Source: 40CM-4-69-5 sp036556905 | GTDB taxonomy: Bacteria > Methylomirabilota > Methylomirabilia > Rokubacteriales > CSP1-6 | DNA length: 64,000 bases | Reading direction: 5' to 3' | Assembly (NCBI GenBank): GCA_036556905.1 | Contig: DATBIM010000006.1 | Location: 1-64,000, forward strand | In this document: one piece after another, positions 7,546 to 14,869 of the stretch | How positions within the stretch are numbered: the stretch's first letter is position 1 | How the letters are laid out: every line of letters starts with the position of its first letter | Program-made: the position numbers and the translations under genes | Notes under the pieces: model-generated | What the model was told of the DNA's origin: nothing | Database searches by the model: none | The model's input: the letters and a program-made list of their open reading frames with translations, nothing else

Positions 7546-8852
7546 TCTGGAACCCGAGCGCGGAGACCCAGCCGCCGGCCCAACGCGCGGCCCTGCAGCT
7601 CGAGCGCCTGCAGCAGACTCTCGAGTGGGCGACCGCCCGGGTGCCCTTCTACGCGAAGCGGCTGGGTGGGGCCCGGGTGCGCGGCCTCGAGGACCTCGCG
7701 CGATTGCCGTTCACGGGCAAGAGCGACCTGCGGGAGCACTACCCGTGGGGACTGTTCGCCCTGCCCCAAGGGGAGATCGCGCGCATCCACGCGTCCTCCG
7801 GCACCAAGGGCAAGCCCACCGTCGTCGGCTACTCCGCGGGTGATCTCGAGATCTGGTGCGAGGTGATGGCGCGGGCGATGGTGGCGGCGGGGGCCCGACC
7901 CCGCGATCTCCTGCACATTGCCTTCGGCTACGGGCTCTTCACCGGTGGCCTGGGCTTCCACCAGGGCGCCGAGCGCATCGGCATGACCGTCGTCCCGGCC
8001 TCGTCGGGCAACACCGCCCGACACGGCCTGTTGCTGCGCGATCTGGGCCCGGCCGGCATCTGCGGTACGCCCTCCTTCGTGTTGCACATCGCCGAGACGC
8101 TGGCCGAGCAGGGGACCCGCCCTGGCCAGCTCGGTCTGCGCTACGGCATGTTCGGCGCCGAGCCGTGGACGGAAGGGGTGCGCCGGGCGTTGGAATCGGC
8201 CCTGGGATGCCCGGCGTACGACATCTACGGCCTGAGTGAGATCGTGGGACCGGGCGTGTCCGGCGAATGCGAAGCCCGCGACGGGCTGCACGTGGCCGAC
8301 GATCACTTCCTGCCCGAGATCGTGGACCCCGCCAGCGACGAGCCCCTCGGTCCCGGCCGCCAGGGTGAGCTGGTGCTGACGACGCTCACCAAGCGCGGGA
8401 TGCCCGTCATCCGCTACCGGACGGGCGACATCACCGAGCTCACCGTGGAGCCCTGTCGGTGCGGGCGGACCTCGGTTCGGATGGCGCGCATTCTGGGGCG
8501 TGCCGACGATATGCTTGTGATCAAGGGCGTGAACGTTTATCCCTCGGAGGTGGAGGAAGCGTTGCTGGGGGAGGACGACCTGCTGCCGCACTACCAGCTG
8601 GTGGTGGACCGGCGGGAGACGTTGGCCCGGGTGGAGGTGCAGGTGGAGCCCGGCCCGGGCTTCTGGGGACGCTGTGGGGGGCCCACGGCCAGCCACCCGG
8701 CGGTGACCGCGCTCCGGGATCGGGTGACGGCGCGGTTGCGGGCGGCGCTGGGGCTGGGCGTCGAGGTGACGCTGATGCCGCCCCGGGCGATCCCTCGCTC
8801 CGAGGGCAAGGCCGTCCGCGTGATCGAACGAACGGAGGGCGAGCCGCGATGA
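7542..8852 (+). CDS. paaK: phenylacetate-CoA ligase family adenylating enzyme
   Basis: 436 residues, typical for PaaK. ATP-dependent activation of an aryl acid to its CoA thioester. The P-loop SSGTKGKPTVVGYS sits near residues 85-98; the adenylate-forming motif YDIYGLSEIVGPG and the hinge YRTGDI follow; the C-terminal domain has GRADDMLVIKGVNVYPSEVE with the lysine used in catalysis. The ATG at 7542 fits the family start. It overlaps both neighbours by 4 bases, so it belongs to one operon with the coiled-coil protein and the PaaA-like protein. Substrate could be phenylacetate or another aromatic acid. Confidence 0.92.
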   Translation: MIWNPSAETQPPAQRAALQLERLQQTLEWATARVPFYAKRLGGARVRGLEDLARLPFTGKSDLREHYPWGLFALPQGEIARIHASSGTKGKPTVVGYSAGDLEIWCEVMARAMVAAGARPRDLLHIAFGYGLFTGGLGFHQGAERIGMTVVPASSGNTARHGLLLRDLGPAGICGTPSFVLHIAETLAEQGTRPGQLGLRYGMFGAEPWTEGVRRALESALGCPAYDIYGLSEIVGPGVSGECEARDGLHVADDHFLPEIVDPASDEPLGPGRQGELVLTTLTKRGMPVIRYRTGDITELTVEPCRCGRTSVRMARILGRADDMLVIKGVNVYPSEVEEALLGEDDLLPHYQLVVDRRETLARVEVQVEPGPGFWGRCGGPTASHPAVTALRDRVTARLRAALGLGVEVTLMPPRAIPRSEGKAVRVIERTEGEPR

Positions 8853-9670
8853 GCCAGCTCGAGACCGCCATGATGGCCAAGATCCGGAGCGACGTCCGGT
8901 TGGAATCTCCCGAGGAGATGACGCCCGAGTACCGGGAGTATCTCGTGCACCTCATGACCATGCAGGCCGATTCCGAGCTGGCCGGCGGCTACGGCTACGT
9001 GCCGTGGATCACCAAGGCCCCCACCGTGGAGGAAAAGCACGTGGTGGCCCAGATCGTGAAGGATGAGATCCGGCACGCCACGGTCATGTACGGCCTGCTG
9101 GCCGATCTCGGCGTCGAGGTCGAGCGGCACGTGCAGGCCCACGACGAGATCTTCACGATGCGGATCGACGCCAAGGCCGACATCGGGACCGCCCGCATCA
9201 CCAGCGACAAGCGCGTCAACATCTTTTACTACCCCATCGAAACCTGGGCCGACTTCATCTTCTTCAACTTCTGCATGGACCGGGGCGCCGGCCACCAGCT
9301 CGAGGACGTGCGCCACTGCTCCTACGGCCCCTGGGCCCGCGCCATCGAGGGCATCTTCAAGGAGGAGAAGTTTCACATCCGTCACGGCGAGGTCTGGGTG
9401 AAGAAGCTGACCGAGGATCCGGCCACCCGCGGCGAAGCTCAGGCCACCTTCGCCAAGTGGTACATTCGCACGATGAACATCTTCGGCCGGCCCGGCTCGC
9501 CCAAGAACCAGCGCTACCGCGAGCTCCGGCTCAAGCTGCGCGACAACGACGAGGTCCGTCAGGCGTTCGCCACCGAGGTCCGGGCCCTGTGCGAGAAGTT
9601 CGGCCTCGTGGTGCCGGTCTGGACCCCCAAATGGAGCGAACTGCCCGACGAAGCCCACATCCCGGGGTAG
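8849..9670 (+). CDS. PaaA-like di-iron oxygenase subunit (phenylacetyl-CoA epoxidase family)
   Basis: 273 residues from ATG 8849, coupled to paaK by ATGA. Ferritin-like di-iron fold: Glu43 (ADSELAGG), the DEIRH motif with Glu73 and His76, and on the second half Glu152 plus EEKFH with Glu173 and His176. WITKAPTVEEK and the SYGPWARA block align with PaaA, the catalytic subunit that epoxidises phenylacetyl-CoA. PaaA normally needs PaaB, PaaC, PaaD and PaaE; none is encoded here, so this is either a stand-alone relative or its partners lie elsewhere. Neighbouring PaaK supports a CoA-thioester substrate. Confidence 0.85.
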   Translation: MSQLETAMMAKIRSDVRLESPEEMTPEYREYLVHLMTMQADSELAGGYGYVPWITKAPTVEEKHVVAQIVKDEIRHATVMYGLLADLGVEVERHVQAHDEIFTMRIDAKADIGTARITSDKRVNIFYYPIETWADFIFFNFCMDRGAGHQLEDVRHCSYGPWARAIEGIFKEEKFHIRHGEVWVKKLTEDPATRGEAQATFAKWYIRTMNIFGRPGSPKNQRYRELRLKLRDNDEVRQAFATEVRALCEKFGLVVPVWTPKWSELPDEAHIPG

Positions 9671-9673
9671 CCC

Positions 9674-10147
9674 ATGACGACTCCACGCTACGGTACGCCG
9701 GCGCCCGACTTCACGCTGCCCTCGACCCAGGGAGGCGATGTCCGTCTGTCGAGCTTCAAGGGGCAGGCCGACGTGGTCCTGGCCTTCTACTGCTACGACT
9801 TCGGGCGGATCTGAACCCCCGAGCTCAGCGACCTGGCTCAGGTCGCCAAGCGGCTGCAGGAGCAGGGCGCCGTCATCCTCGCGGTAAGCGGCGACAGCCC
9901 CTTCTGCCATACTGCCTTCGCCAAGGCCCAGCCCTTGCCGTTCCCGCTGCTCAGCGACGTGCACCGCACCGTCATCCGGGCCTACGGCGTCCTCGACGAG
10001 GACCGGAACGTGGCCTACCGCTCCACCTTCGTGATCGACCGCGAGGGGGTGCTGCGCTGGGGGCAGGCGGGGGACCGTGAGATGGTCCGGGACGGCACCG
10101 AGATCACCCGGGTCTTGAGCCTCATCGCGAAGCTGCGCAAGTCCTGA
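9674..10147 (+). CDS. probable selenocysteine-containing peroxiredoxin (AhpC/TSA family), TGA at codon 47
   Basis: 157 codons if the in-frame TGA at 9812-9814 is read as selenocysteine. The N-terminal half (APDFTLPSTQGGDVRLSSFK) and the half after the TGA (TPELSDLAQVAKRLQEQG through FVIDREGVLRWG) are both intact thioredoxin-fold peroxiredoxin sequence in one frame. The TGA falls exactly where the peroxidatic cysteine belongs: FYCYDFGRI-U-TPEL aligns with the usual FYP-DFTP-C-TxEL. A SECIS-like hairpin follows at 9828-9846. Cys40 replaces the family Pro and Gly44 the family Thr; Cys40 and Cys78 could pair with Sec47. Three bases separate it from the PaaA-like gene, so it is probably the last gene of that operon. 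Likely role: reduction of peroxides. The alternative is a nonsense mutation or sequencing error. Confidence 0.75.
9828..9846 (+). promoter_or_regulatory. bacterial SECIS-like hairpin
   Basis: Arms GCGACCTG (9828-9835) and CAGGTCGC (9839-9846) are perfectly complementary around GCT, or form a 7 bp stem with a GGCTC loop. The stem starts 13 bases after the TGA and the loop lies about 20-25 bases after it, with G in the first loop position. Both fit the known bacterial SECIS pattern. It lies inside the coding frame, as expected for bacterial SECIS elements. Confidence 0.65.
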
Positions 10148-10156
10148 ACGAGCGCG

Positions 10157-10182
10157 GCCCGGCCCCGCATTGCGGCCCGGGC
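10157..10182. terminator. GC-rich hairpin after the peroxiredoxin gene
   Basis: GCCCGG (10157-10162) pairs with CCGGGC (10177-10182), and CCGC (10165-10168) with GCGG (10172-10175) around ATT. It begins 10 bases after the stop codon and lies between convergent genes. There is no clear T-run, so function as a terminator is tentative. Confidence 0.35.
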
Positions 10183-10185
10183 GTT

Positions 10186-10213
10186 AGTTGACATAATGCA
10201 CCTTATCGGCAAT
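10186..10213. other. dif-like XerC/XerD recombination site
   Basis: A 28 bp site with 11-6-11 architecture: left arm AGTTGACATAA (10186-10196), centre TGCACC (10197-10202), right arm TTATCGGCAAT (10203-10213). On the minus strand the XerD-side arm reads TTATGTCAACT, one base from TTATGTTAACT-type arms. The XerC-side arm ATTGCCGATAA keeps 9 of 11 positions of the RNTKCGCATAA consensus. It lies in a convergent intergenic gap, and gene polarity reverses across this part of the window. Chromosome dimers are resolved at such sites at the replication terminus. Confidence 0.6.
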
Positions 10214-10272
10214 TGAGAACGTGGCCCTCCAGGGCCTCTGTGGGCTCGAAAAGCCTCAGTTCGGATGTTCGC

Positions 10273-10896
10273 TCAGGGGGCGGCGCCCAGGCTGCCCAGG
10301 CGGCTGCGGACGTCGTCGGCGCGAAGGCTCTGCGGCATCTCCCGGAGCAGCCGGCGGTAGGTTTCCACGGCGGCCGCCTTTTCCCCGCGCACCTCCTGCA
10401 CCCGCGCCTGCGCCATGAGAAGCTCCTCGAAGGAGAAGTCGCCGGGCCGGAGCCCGCTGAGCGCGCGGCTGAAGGCTTCACCGGCCTTGGCCAGGTCGCC
10501 CTCCGCTTCCCAGGCGTAGCCGATGCCAGTCCGGGCCAGGGTCCTGAGCGTCGGAGACGGCGCGTGGGTGCTGACCACCTCCCAGGCGCTCCGGGCCCGG
10601 GCCCAGTCACGTTCGGCGTACCGGAGGTTACCGAGCTCGTAGGCGGCGTCGGGCGCGACCGAGGCCGAGGGGTACTGGGCCAAGGCGCTTTCCAGGTCCC
10701 GGCTGATGGCCGCGCGCGCCTCGGGGCTGAGCGTGGTGCTCCGGGCAGCGGCCAGGCGGGCCAGGGGCTCCACGTACGCGCTCACGGCGCGGCGTTCGCG
10801 AGCCTCGGCCCACAGCCAGGCGCCCACGCCCAGGCCGGCCACCAGCACGATGGCGACCGCGGCGACGATCAGGCTGCGCGGCGAGGGCCGGATCAT
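10273..10896 (-). CDS. membrane-anchored tetratricopeptide repeat protein (YfgM-like)
   Basis: 207 residues. One N-terminal transmembrane helix (SLIVAAVAIVLVAGLGVGAWLW, starting near residue 8), then a periplasmic domain of TPR-like helical pairs (DAAYELGNLRYAERDWARA, TGIGYAWEAEGDLAKAGEAF). Overall plan matches YfgM and other DUF2133-type TPR proteins that accompany envelope chaperones. The ATG at 10896 overlaps the stop of the upstream zinc-ribbon gene, so the two are likely coupled. Partner unknown. Confidence 0.75.
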   Translation of the reverse strand: MIRPSPRSLIVAAVAIVLVAGLGVGAWLWAEARERRAVSAYVEPLARLAAARSTTLSPEARAAISRDLESALAQYPSASVAPDAAYELGNLRYAERDWARARSAWEVVSTHAPSPTLRTLARTGIGYAWEAEGDLAKAGEAFSRALSGLRPGDFSFEELLMAQARVQEVRGEKAAAVETYRRLLREMPQSLRADDVRSRLGSLGAAP

Positions 10897-11084
10897 CGCA
10901 CGCGCAACCCGCGCCGGTACTGGCGCCCGCAAGTCGTGCAGCGCAGCCAGCCGCGGAAGGCACGCCGCGCCAGGCGCCCGCAGTGCGGGCACCGCTGGTA
11001 TTTCTGCACGCCGTAGAGTCCGAGGCCGAGGGCGAGGATGACGGCCACGATGACTACCGGCGGGGACGACAGCACGGTCTCCAC
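10893..11084 (-). CDS. small membrane protein with zinc ribbon
   Basis: 63 residues. An N-terminal hydrophobic helix (residues ~9-26, VVIVAVILALGLGLYGV) is followed by a four-cysteine zinc ribbon: Cys32-x2-Cys35 and Cys49-x2-Cys52, with a basic tail. Not a family I recognise. It is coupled to the TPR gene by a 4 base overlap, so the two probably work together at the inner membrane. Confidence 0.7.
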   Translation of the reverse strand: METVLSSPPVVIVAVILALGLGLYGVQKYQRCPHCGRLARRAFRGWLRCTTCGRQYRRGLRVR

Positions 11085-11137
11085 GACACCCCCATGCTAG
11101 CAGCGGCCTCGACCGCGCCGCCACTGGGTTTGTCGGG

Positions 11138-11458
11138 TCAGCCGGCCGCCGGCACCTCCACGAAGACCTCGCCGTTGGCGACGGTGACGGGAAAGCAGGC
11201 CAGCTTGATGGCGGGGTTGTTGACGTTGAGCCCGGTGCTGACATCCCAGCGCCAGGCATGCCACGGGCACGTGACCACGCCCCCCTCGACGTCCCCCTCA
11301 CCCAGGGGACCGCCGCGGTGCGGGCAGGCGTTGTCGATGGCATAGAGGCGCCCGTCGACGTTGAACAGCGCCAGGGTGTGGCTGCCGGCCTGGACCACTC
11401 GCCCCTGGCCGGCCGGCACGTCGGTAACGCTCGCGACCTTGACCCGCGATGGTGTCAC
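11138..11458 (-). CDS. Rieske [2Fe-2S] ferredoxin
   Basis: 106 residues, no signal peptide. The cluster ligands are Cys45 and His47 in ACPHRGGPL and Cys64 and His67 in TCPWHAW, the pattern of stand-alone soluble Rieske ferredoxins related to NirD and dioxygenase ferredoxins. These carry single electrons to oxygenases or reductases in the cytoplasm. Start is GTG 11458. It is divergent from the MBL-rhodanese gene (53 base gap). A partner oxygenase is not evident; the PaaA-like protein at 8849-9670 is the nearest iron-dependent oxygenase. Confidence 0.9.
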   Translation of the reverse strand: MTPSRVKVASVTDVPAGQGRVVQAGSHTLALFNVDGRLYAIDNACPHRGGPLGEGDVEGGVVTCPWHAWRWDVSTGLNVNNPAIKLACFPVTVANGEVFVEVPAAG

Positions 11459-11486
11459 GCGTGTGTCCTCCCCCTTGCAGTCCCCC

Positions 11487-11492
11487 TATAAT
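11487..11492 (+). promoter_or_regulatory. -10 element upstream of MBL-rhodanese gene
   Basis: A perfect TATAAT at 11487-11492, 19 bases before the ATG at 11512. No convincing -35 is seen 17 bases upstream. Transcription from here would start close to the GGAGGG ribosome binding site (11499-11504), giving a very short leader. Confidence 0.45.
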
Positions 11493-11511
11493 AAGCGTGG
11501 AGGGCTCGCGG

Positions 11512-12882
11512 ATGATCTTCCACCAGCTGCAGAACGAGGAGTCGGGGTGCCTCTCGTATCTGGTCGGCTGTGGGCAGGCCGGCGAGGCGGTGGTGGTCGA
11601 TCCCGGCCGCGATCGCGTGGACGATTACCTGCGATTGGCCCGCCGCAAGGGCCTGCGCATCACACGAATCGTGGAAACGCACACCCATGCCGATCACATC
11701 TCGGGCAACCGCGATCTCGCCGCGCTGACGCAGGCGCCCATCCTGCTCCACCAGGCCAGCGCCGCCGTGTTCGAGCACGGTGCCCTGAAGGACGGCGAGG
11801 AGATCGGGATCGGTCAGGTCCAGCTCAAGGTGTTGCACACGCCGGGCCACACGCCCGACAGCATCTGCCTGCTGGTGACCGACCGCGATCGGGGTGGCGA
11901 GCCCTGGTTCGTGCTCACCGGGGACACCCTCTTCATCGGCGACGTGGGCCGTCCCGATCTCGGTGGGGCATCCGCCGCCGGTGATCTCTGGGAGAGTCTG
12001 CGAGCCAGCCTGCTGGCCCTGCCCGACAGCGTGGAGGTCTACCCGGCCCACGGCGCGGGCTCGCTCTGCGGACGAGCCATGTCCTCCAAGTCGGCGTCCA
12101 CGATCGGGTTCGAGCGCCGCTTCAATGCCGCGCTGCGGGCGCGCAGCAAGCAGGAGTTCGTGGACCTGGTGATGCAGGGGTTACCGCCCAAGCCGCCTTC
12201 CTTCACGACCATCGTCGGCAAGAACCAGGGCCTCCTCCCCCTCGTCAGCGTCAAGCCGCGCCCCTACACCGCGCGGGAAGCCTGGCAGGCGGTGCAGCAG
12301 GGGGCGTGCGTGGTCGATCTGCGCGATCCCGGCACCTATGGCGAGGGGCACGTGCCGGGTGCCCTCAACGTGTGGATCGAGAGCCCGCAGTTCGCCGACC
12401 GCGTGAGCTGGTTCGCTCCGGCCGGCGCCCCGTTGATCCTGCTCGCCCAGGGTCCCTCGGACCTCGATCGGGCCGTGGGGGGCCTCACCCGCGTCGGTGT
12501 CGAGCCGGTGGTGGGGTTCCTGCCTCGGGGCATGGTGGAGTGGAAGAGCGAGGACTTGCCGGTCGAGACGGTCCCCCAGCTCACCGTCTACGCGCTGGCG
12601 GAGTGGCTGGACGAGCACAAGGACGTGGTGATCATCGATGTGCGCGAGCCGTTCGAGTGGCGCGAGGGGCACGTCGAGGGGGCGGTGCACCTGCCCATGC
12701 TGGAGGCAGCCCGACGCCTGGAGGCGATCCCCCGCGAGCGTCCCAAGGCTGTCATGTGCGCCGGCGGTCTGCGCTCGAGCACCGTGATCAGCGCACTCAA
12801 GCGCCACGGCATCTCGCACTGGTACAACGTCACTGGCGGGATGACGGCGTGGCTCAAGGCGGGCCATCCCGTCGCGCGTTAG
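11512..12882 (+). CDS. persulfide dioxygenase-like MBL-fold protein fused to two rhodanese domains
   Basis: 456 residues. Residues ~1-240 are a metallo-beta-lactamase domain with HTHADH (His57, His59, Asp61, His62), TPGHTPDS, TGDTLF and YPAHGAGSLCG, the pattern of ETHE1-type persulfide dioxygenases. Two rhodanese domains follow. The first (~270-350) has LLAQGPSD in its loop and lacks the catalytic Cys; the second (~365-456) has Cys416 in CAGGLRSS and should be active. Such fusions oxidise glutathione or other low-molecular-weight persulfides to sulfite and transfer sulfane sulfur. ATG 11512 follows a GGAGGG site. Confidence 0.9.
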   Translation: MIFHQLQNEESGCLSYLVGCGQAGEAVVVDPGRDRVDDYLRLARRKGLRITRIVETHTHADHISGNRDLAALTQAPILLHQASAAVFEHGALKDGEEIGIGQVQLKVLHTPGHTPDSICLLVTDRDRGGEPWFVLTGDTLFIGDVGRPDLGGASAAGDLWESLRASLLALPDSVEVYPAHGAGSLCGRAMSSKSASTIGFERRFNAALRARSKQEFVDLVMQGLPPKPPSFTTIVGKNQGLLPLVSVKPRPYTAREAWQAVQQGACVVDLRDPGTYGEGHVPGALNVWIESPQFADRVSWFAPAGAPLILLAQGPSDLDRAVGGLTRVGVEPVVGFLPRGMVEWKSEDLPVETVPQLTVYALAEWLDEHKDVVIIDVREPFEWREGHVEGAVHLPMLEAARRLEAIPRERPKAVMCAGGLRSSTVISALKRHGISHWYNVTGGMTAWLKAGHPVAR

Positions 12883-13173
12883 CTCGCTCGTTGTCCTACG
12901 CTGAGGATAGGGCAACTGCAGGGCGGGCTGGGAAAAAGCTTCGGTCCCCGCCGGCGCTCACGCTACGCTGAATTCCTGCTTCAGACTTCGGATCGGAACC
13001 TCGAAGGCCTCGGTCGTGTCGCCACCGCACCGCCGGTCCCGCGCCCGGGCGCCTCCGTTCCCGCCGGCGCTCCGGCACTGGCCGCCGCGCCCCTGCCCCG
13101 CCACGGGGCCCGGCGAACGGTCGCCGAGTCCACGCTGCGCGCGTCGGTCCGCGCCTCCTATGCCGAAGGCGCC
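12883..13173. other. 291 base gap before the MFS gene; open frame without a start codon
   Basis: The MFS reading frame stays open upstream all the way to the TAG (12880-12882) of the MBL-rhodanese gene, but contains no ATG, GTG or TTG before 13174. Codons just upstream encode a plausible N-terminal stretch (STLRASVRASYAEGA). I see no clear promoter or terminator. Confidence 0.4.
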
Positions 13174-14412
13174 GTGTCCGAGCTCTTCGCGGCCTGCGCC
13201 GGCGGGGCCGCCCTCACGGCCTGGGCGATCCATCTGGGCGCCTCGCCGCTCGTCATCGGCCTGCTGGGAGCGCTGCCCCTGGCCGCGCAAATTCTGCAGA
13301 TTCCCGGCGCCTGGTTGACCCAACGATGCGGCTCCCGCCGCGTCGCCATCACCGCGATCGGGGCCTCGCGCCTCGTCTGGCTGCCCGTGGCCGGCCTGCC
13401 GTTCCTCGATCTGCCGGTCTCGCATGCGCTCGGGCTCTTCGTCGGCGTGGTGGCGATCGGTGCGGTCTTCAGCGTCATCGGCAACAATGCGTGGACCGCC
13501 TGGATGGGCGACCTCGTTCCCGACAGCCTCCGGGGACGGTTCTTCAGCCGGCGGACCGTCTACATCACGCTGGCCGGTACCGCGGCGACGCTGGGCGCCG
13601 GGGTGGCGCTCGACTACCTGGGGCCCAACGGCTGGCGGGGCGAGACGCTCGCCGCGCTGGCGGGCCTCGCCTGCCTGGCCGGCGCCGGCAGCGTCTGGCT
13701 GCTGCTCCGACAGCACGATCCCAACGGCCGGGTGGCGGCCGCGCGTCCGGACTGGCGAGTGCTGGGCCGCATCGTCAGCGACCGCGGCGCGTGGCCGTTT
13801 CTGCGCTATCTGCTCGGCTGGAACGCGGCCGTCGGGCTGTCGGCGAGCTTCTTCTCCTTTCACATGCTCGTCAATCTGCAGACCGGGTTCGTGCTCGCCG
13901 CGCTCCACGGGGTGGCCGTCGCCATCATGCGCATCGCCGCCGCCCCCGCCTGGGGCCGCGCGGTGGATCGGCTGGGGGCCCGGCCCGTGCTCATCCTGTG
14001 CTCCTTCAGCATCGCGGCGGTCCCCGCCATCTGGCTGTTCGTCACGCCGGACTTCCTGTGGCCACTGGCCCTGGAGGCCACGCTGGCCGGCGCCCTCTGG
14101 GGCGGCCACGGCATCGCGGCCATCGATCTCACCATCCATCTCTCGCCCCGGCGCGAGCGTGCCTTCTACGTCGCCGTGTTCGCCGCCGCGGGTGGCCTGG
14201 GGTTCGCGGCCGCCTCGGTCGGGGCCGGGCTGGTGGCCACTCACCTGCCCCTGCGCTTTGCCGCGCTGGGATGGACGTGGGCTAATCTCCACGTGCTCTT
14301 CCTGGCCTCCGCCGTCGGCCGTGTACTGGCGGCGATCGCGGCCCTGCGGATCGAAGAGCGCAACGCGCGCGGCGTGCGGGAGCTGCTGCGGACGGTCCTG
14401 GCCGCCGGCTAG
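13174..14412 (+). CDS. major facilitator superfamily transporter
   Basis: 412 residues with about 11-12 hydrophobic segments. The first helix begins almost at the GTG start (ACAGGAALTAWAI); the loop between helices 2 and 3 has the MFS-type TQRCGSRRVAI; DSLRGRFFSRR follows helix 4. Inner membrane. The substrate is unknown. The true N-terminus may lie upstream, since homologous-looking sequence continues in frame to about 13132 without a standard start codon. Confidence 0.78.
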   Translation: MSELFAACAGGAALTAWAIHLGASPLVIGLLGALPLAAQILQIPGAWLTQRCGSRRVAITAIGASRLVWLPVAGLPFLDLPVSHALGLFVGVVAIGAVFSVIGNNAWTAWMGDLVPDSLRGRFFSRRTVYITLAGTAATLGAGVALDYLGPNGWRGETLAALAGLACLAGAGSVWLLLRQHDPNGRVAAARPDWRVLGRIVSDRGAWPFLRYLLGWNAAVGLSASFFSFHMLVNLQTGFVLAALHGVAVAIMRIAAAPAWGRAVDRLGARPVLILCSFSIAAVPAIWLFVTPDFLWPLALEATLAGALWGGHGIAAIDLTIHLSPRRERAFYVAVFAAAGGLGFAAASVGAGLVATHLPLRFAALGWTWANLHVLFLASAVGRVLAAIAALRIEERNARGVRELLRTVLAAG

Positions 14413-14451
14413 GTTGAAGCTCCCTGGCGGCGCTGGTACTCTTGCGCCGCC

Positions 14452-14760
14452 GTGCGTGCCGCGAGCCCACTGACCTTCGTCAGTCGTCTCTTTGTCGCCC
14501 TCCTGTTCCTGGGCTTCGTCGTCGAGCAGGCGCCGCACACTGTCCACCACGTCTTCGACCCCGAATACACGGGTGAGGAATGCCCGTTCGCCACCGCCGG
14601 CGACCGGTCGCCCGGGCTCGGCGCCGAGGCCATCGGGGTGGATCATGGGCCGGCCTGGCATCCCGTGGCGCCAGCGCCGGCACCGGCGCGCCTGCCCGAC
14701 GTGCTCGTCCAGGGCCCCCTCGCACGGGCCCCGCCCCGGCTCGTCTCCTCGCTGGCCTAG
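14452..14760 (+). CDS. small secreted/membrane protein with His/Cys-rich segment, unknown
   Basis: 102 residues from GTG 14452. An N-terminal hydrophobic segment (TFVSRLFVALLFLGFVVEQ) is followed by HTVHHVF and a cysteine in GEECPF, then a Pro/Ala-rich tail. The His and Cys cluster could bind a metal or heme, but the family is not recognised. It lies about 110 bases before the outer-membrane barrel gene and may be part of the same module. Confidence 0.5.
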   Translation: MRAASPLTFVSRLFVALLFLGFVVEQAPHTVHHVFDPEYTGEECPFATAGDRSPGLGAEAIGVDHGPAWHPVAPAPAPARLPDVLVQGPLARAPPRLVSSLA

Positions 14761-14869
14761 CTCCTGTCTTTGCGGTCGTAGATCGCGACGTCCGGCGTCT
14801 TTCTGCTCGCCGCCGGCCCCGCACTCGACCCGACGACACCGAACCGAGCCTGCATCCAGGAGGGGACTC

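Noticed and set aside
9935..10147. 70-codon ORF as a separate small gene
   Set aside because: It is the 3' part of the peroxiredoxin frame after the TGA; the domain continues across that codon.
10188..10216. TTGACA as a promoter -35 after the peroxiredoxin gene
   Set aside because: No -10 at proper spacing and no plus-strand gene follows; the bases are better explained as the arm of the dif-like site.
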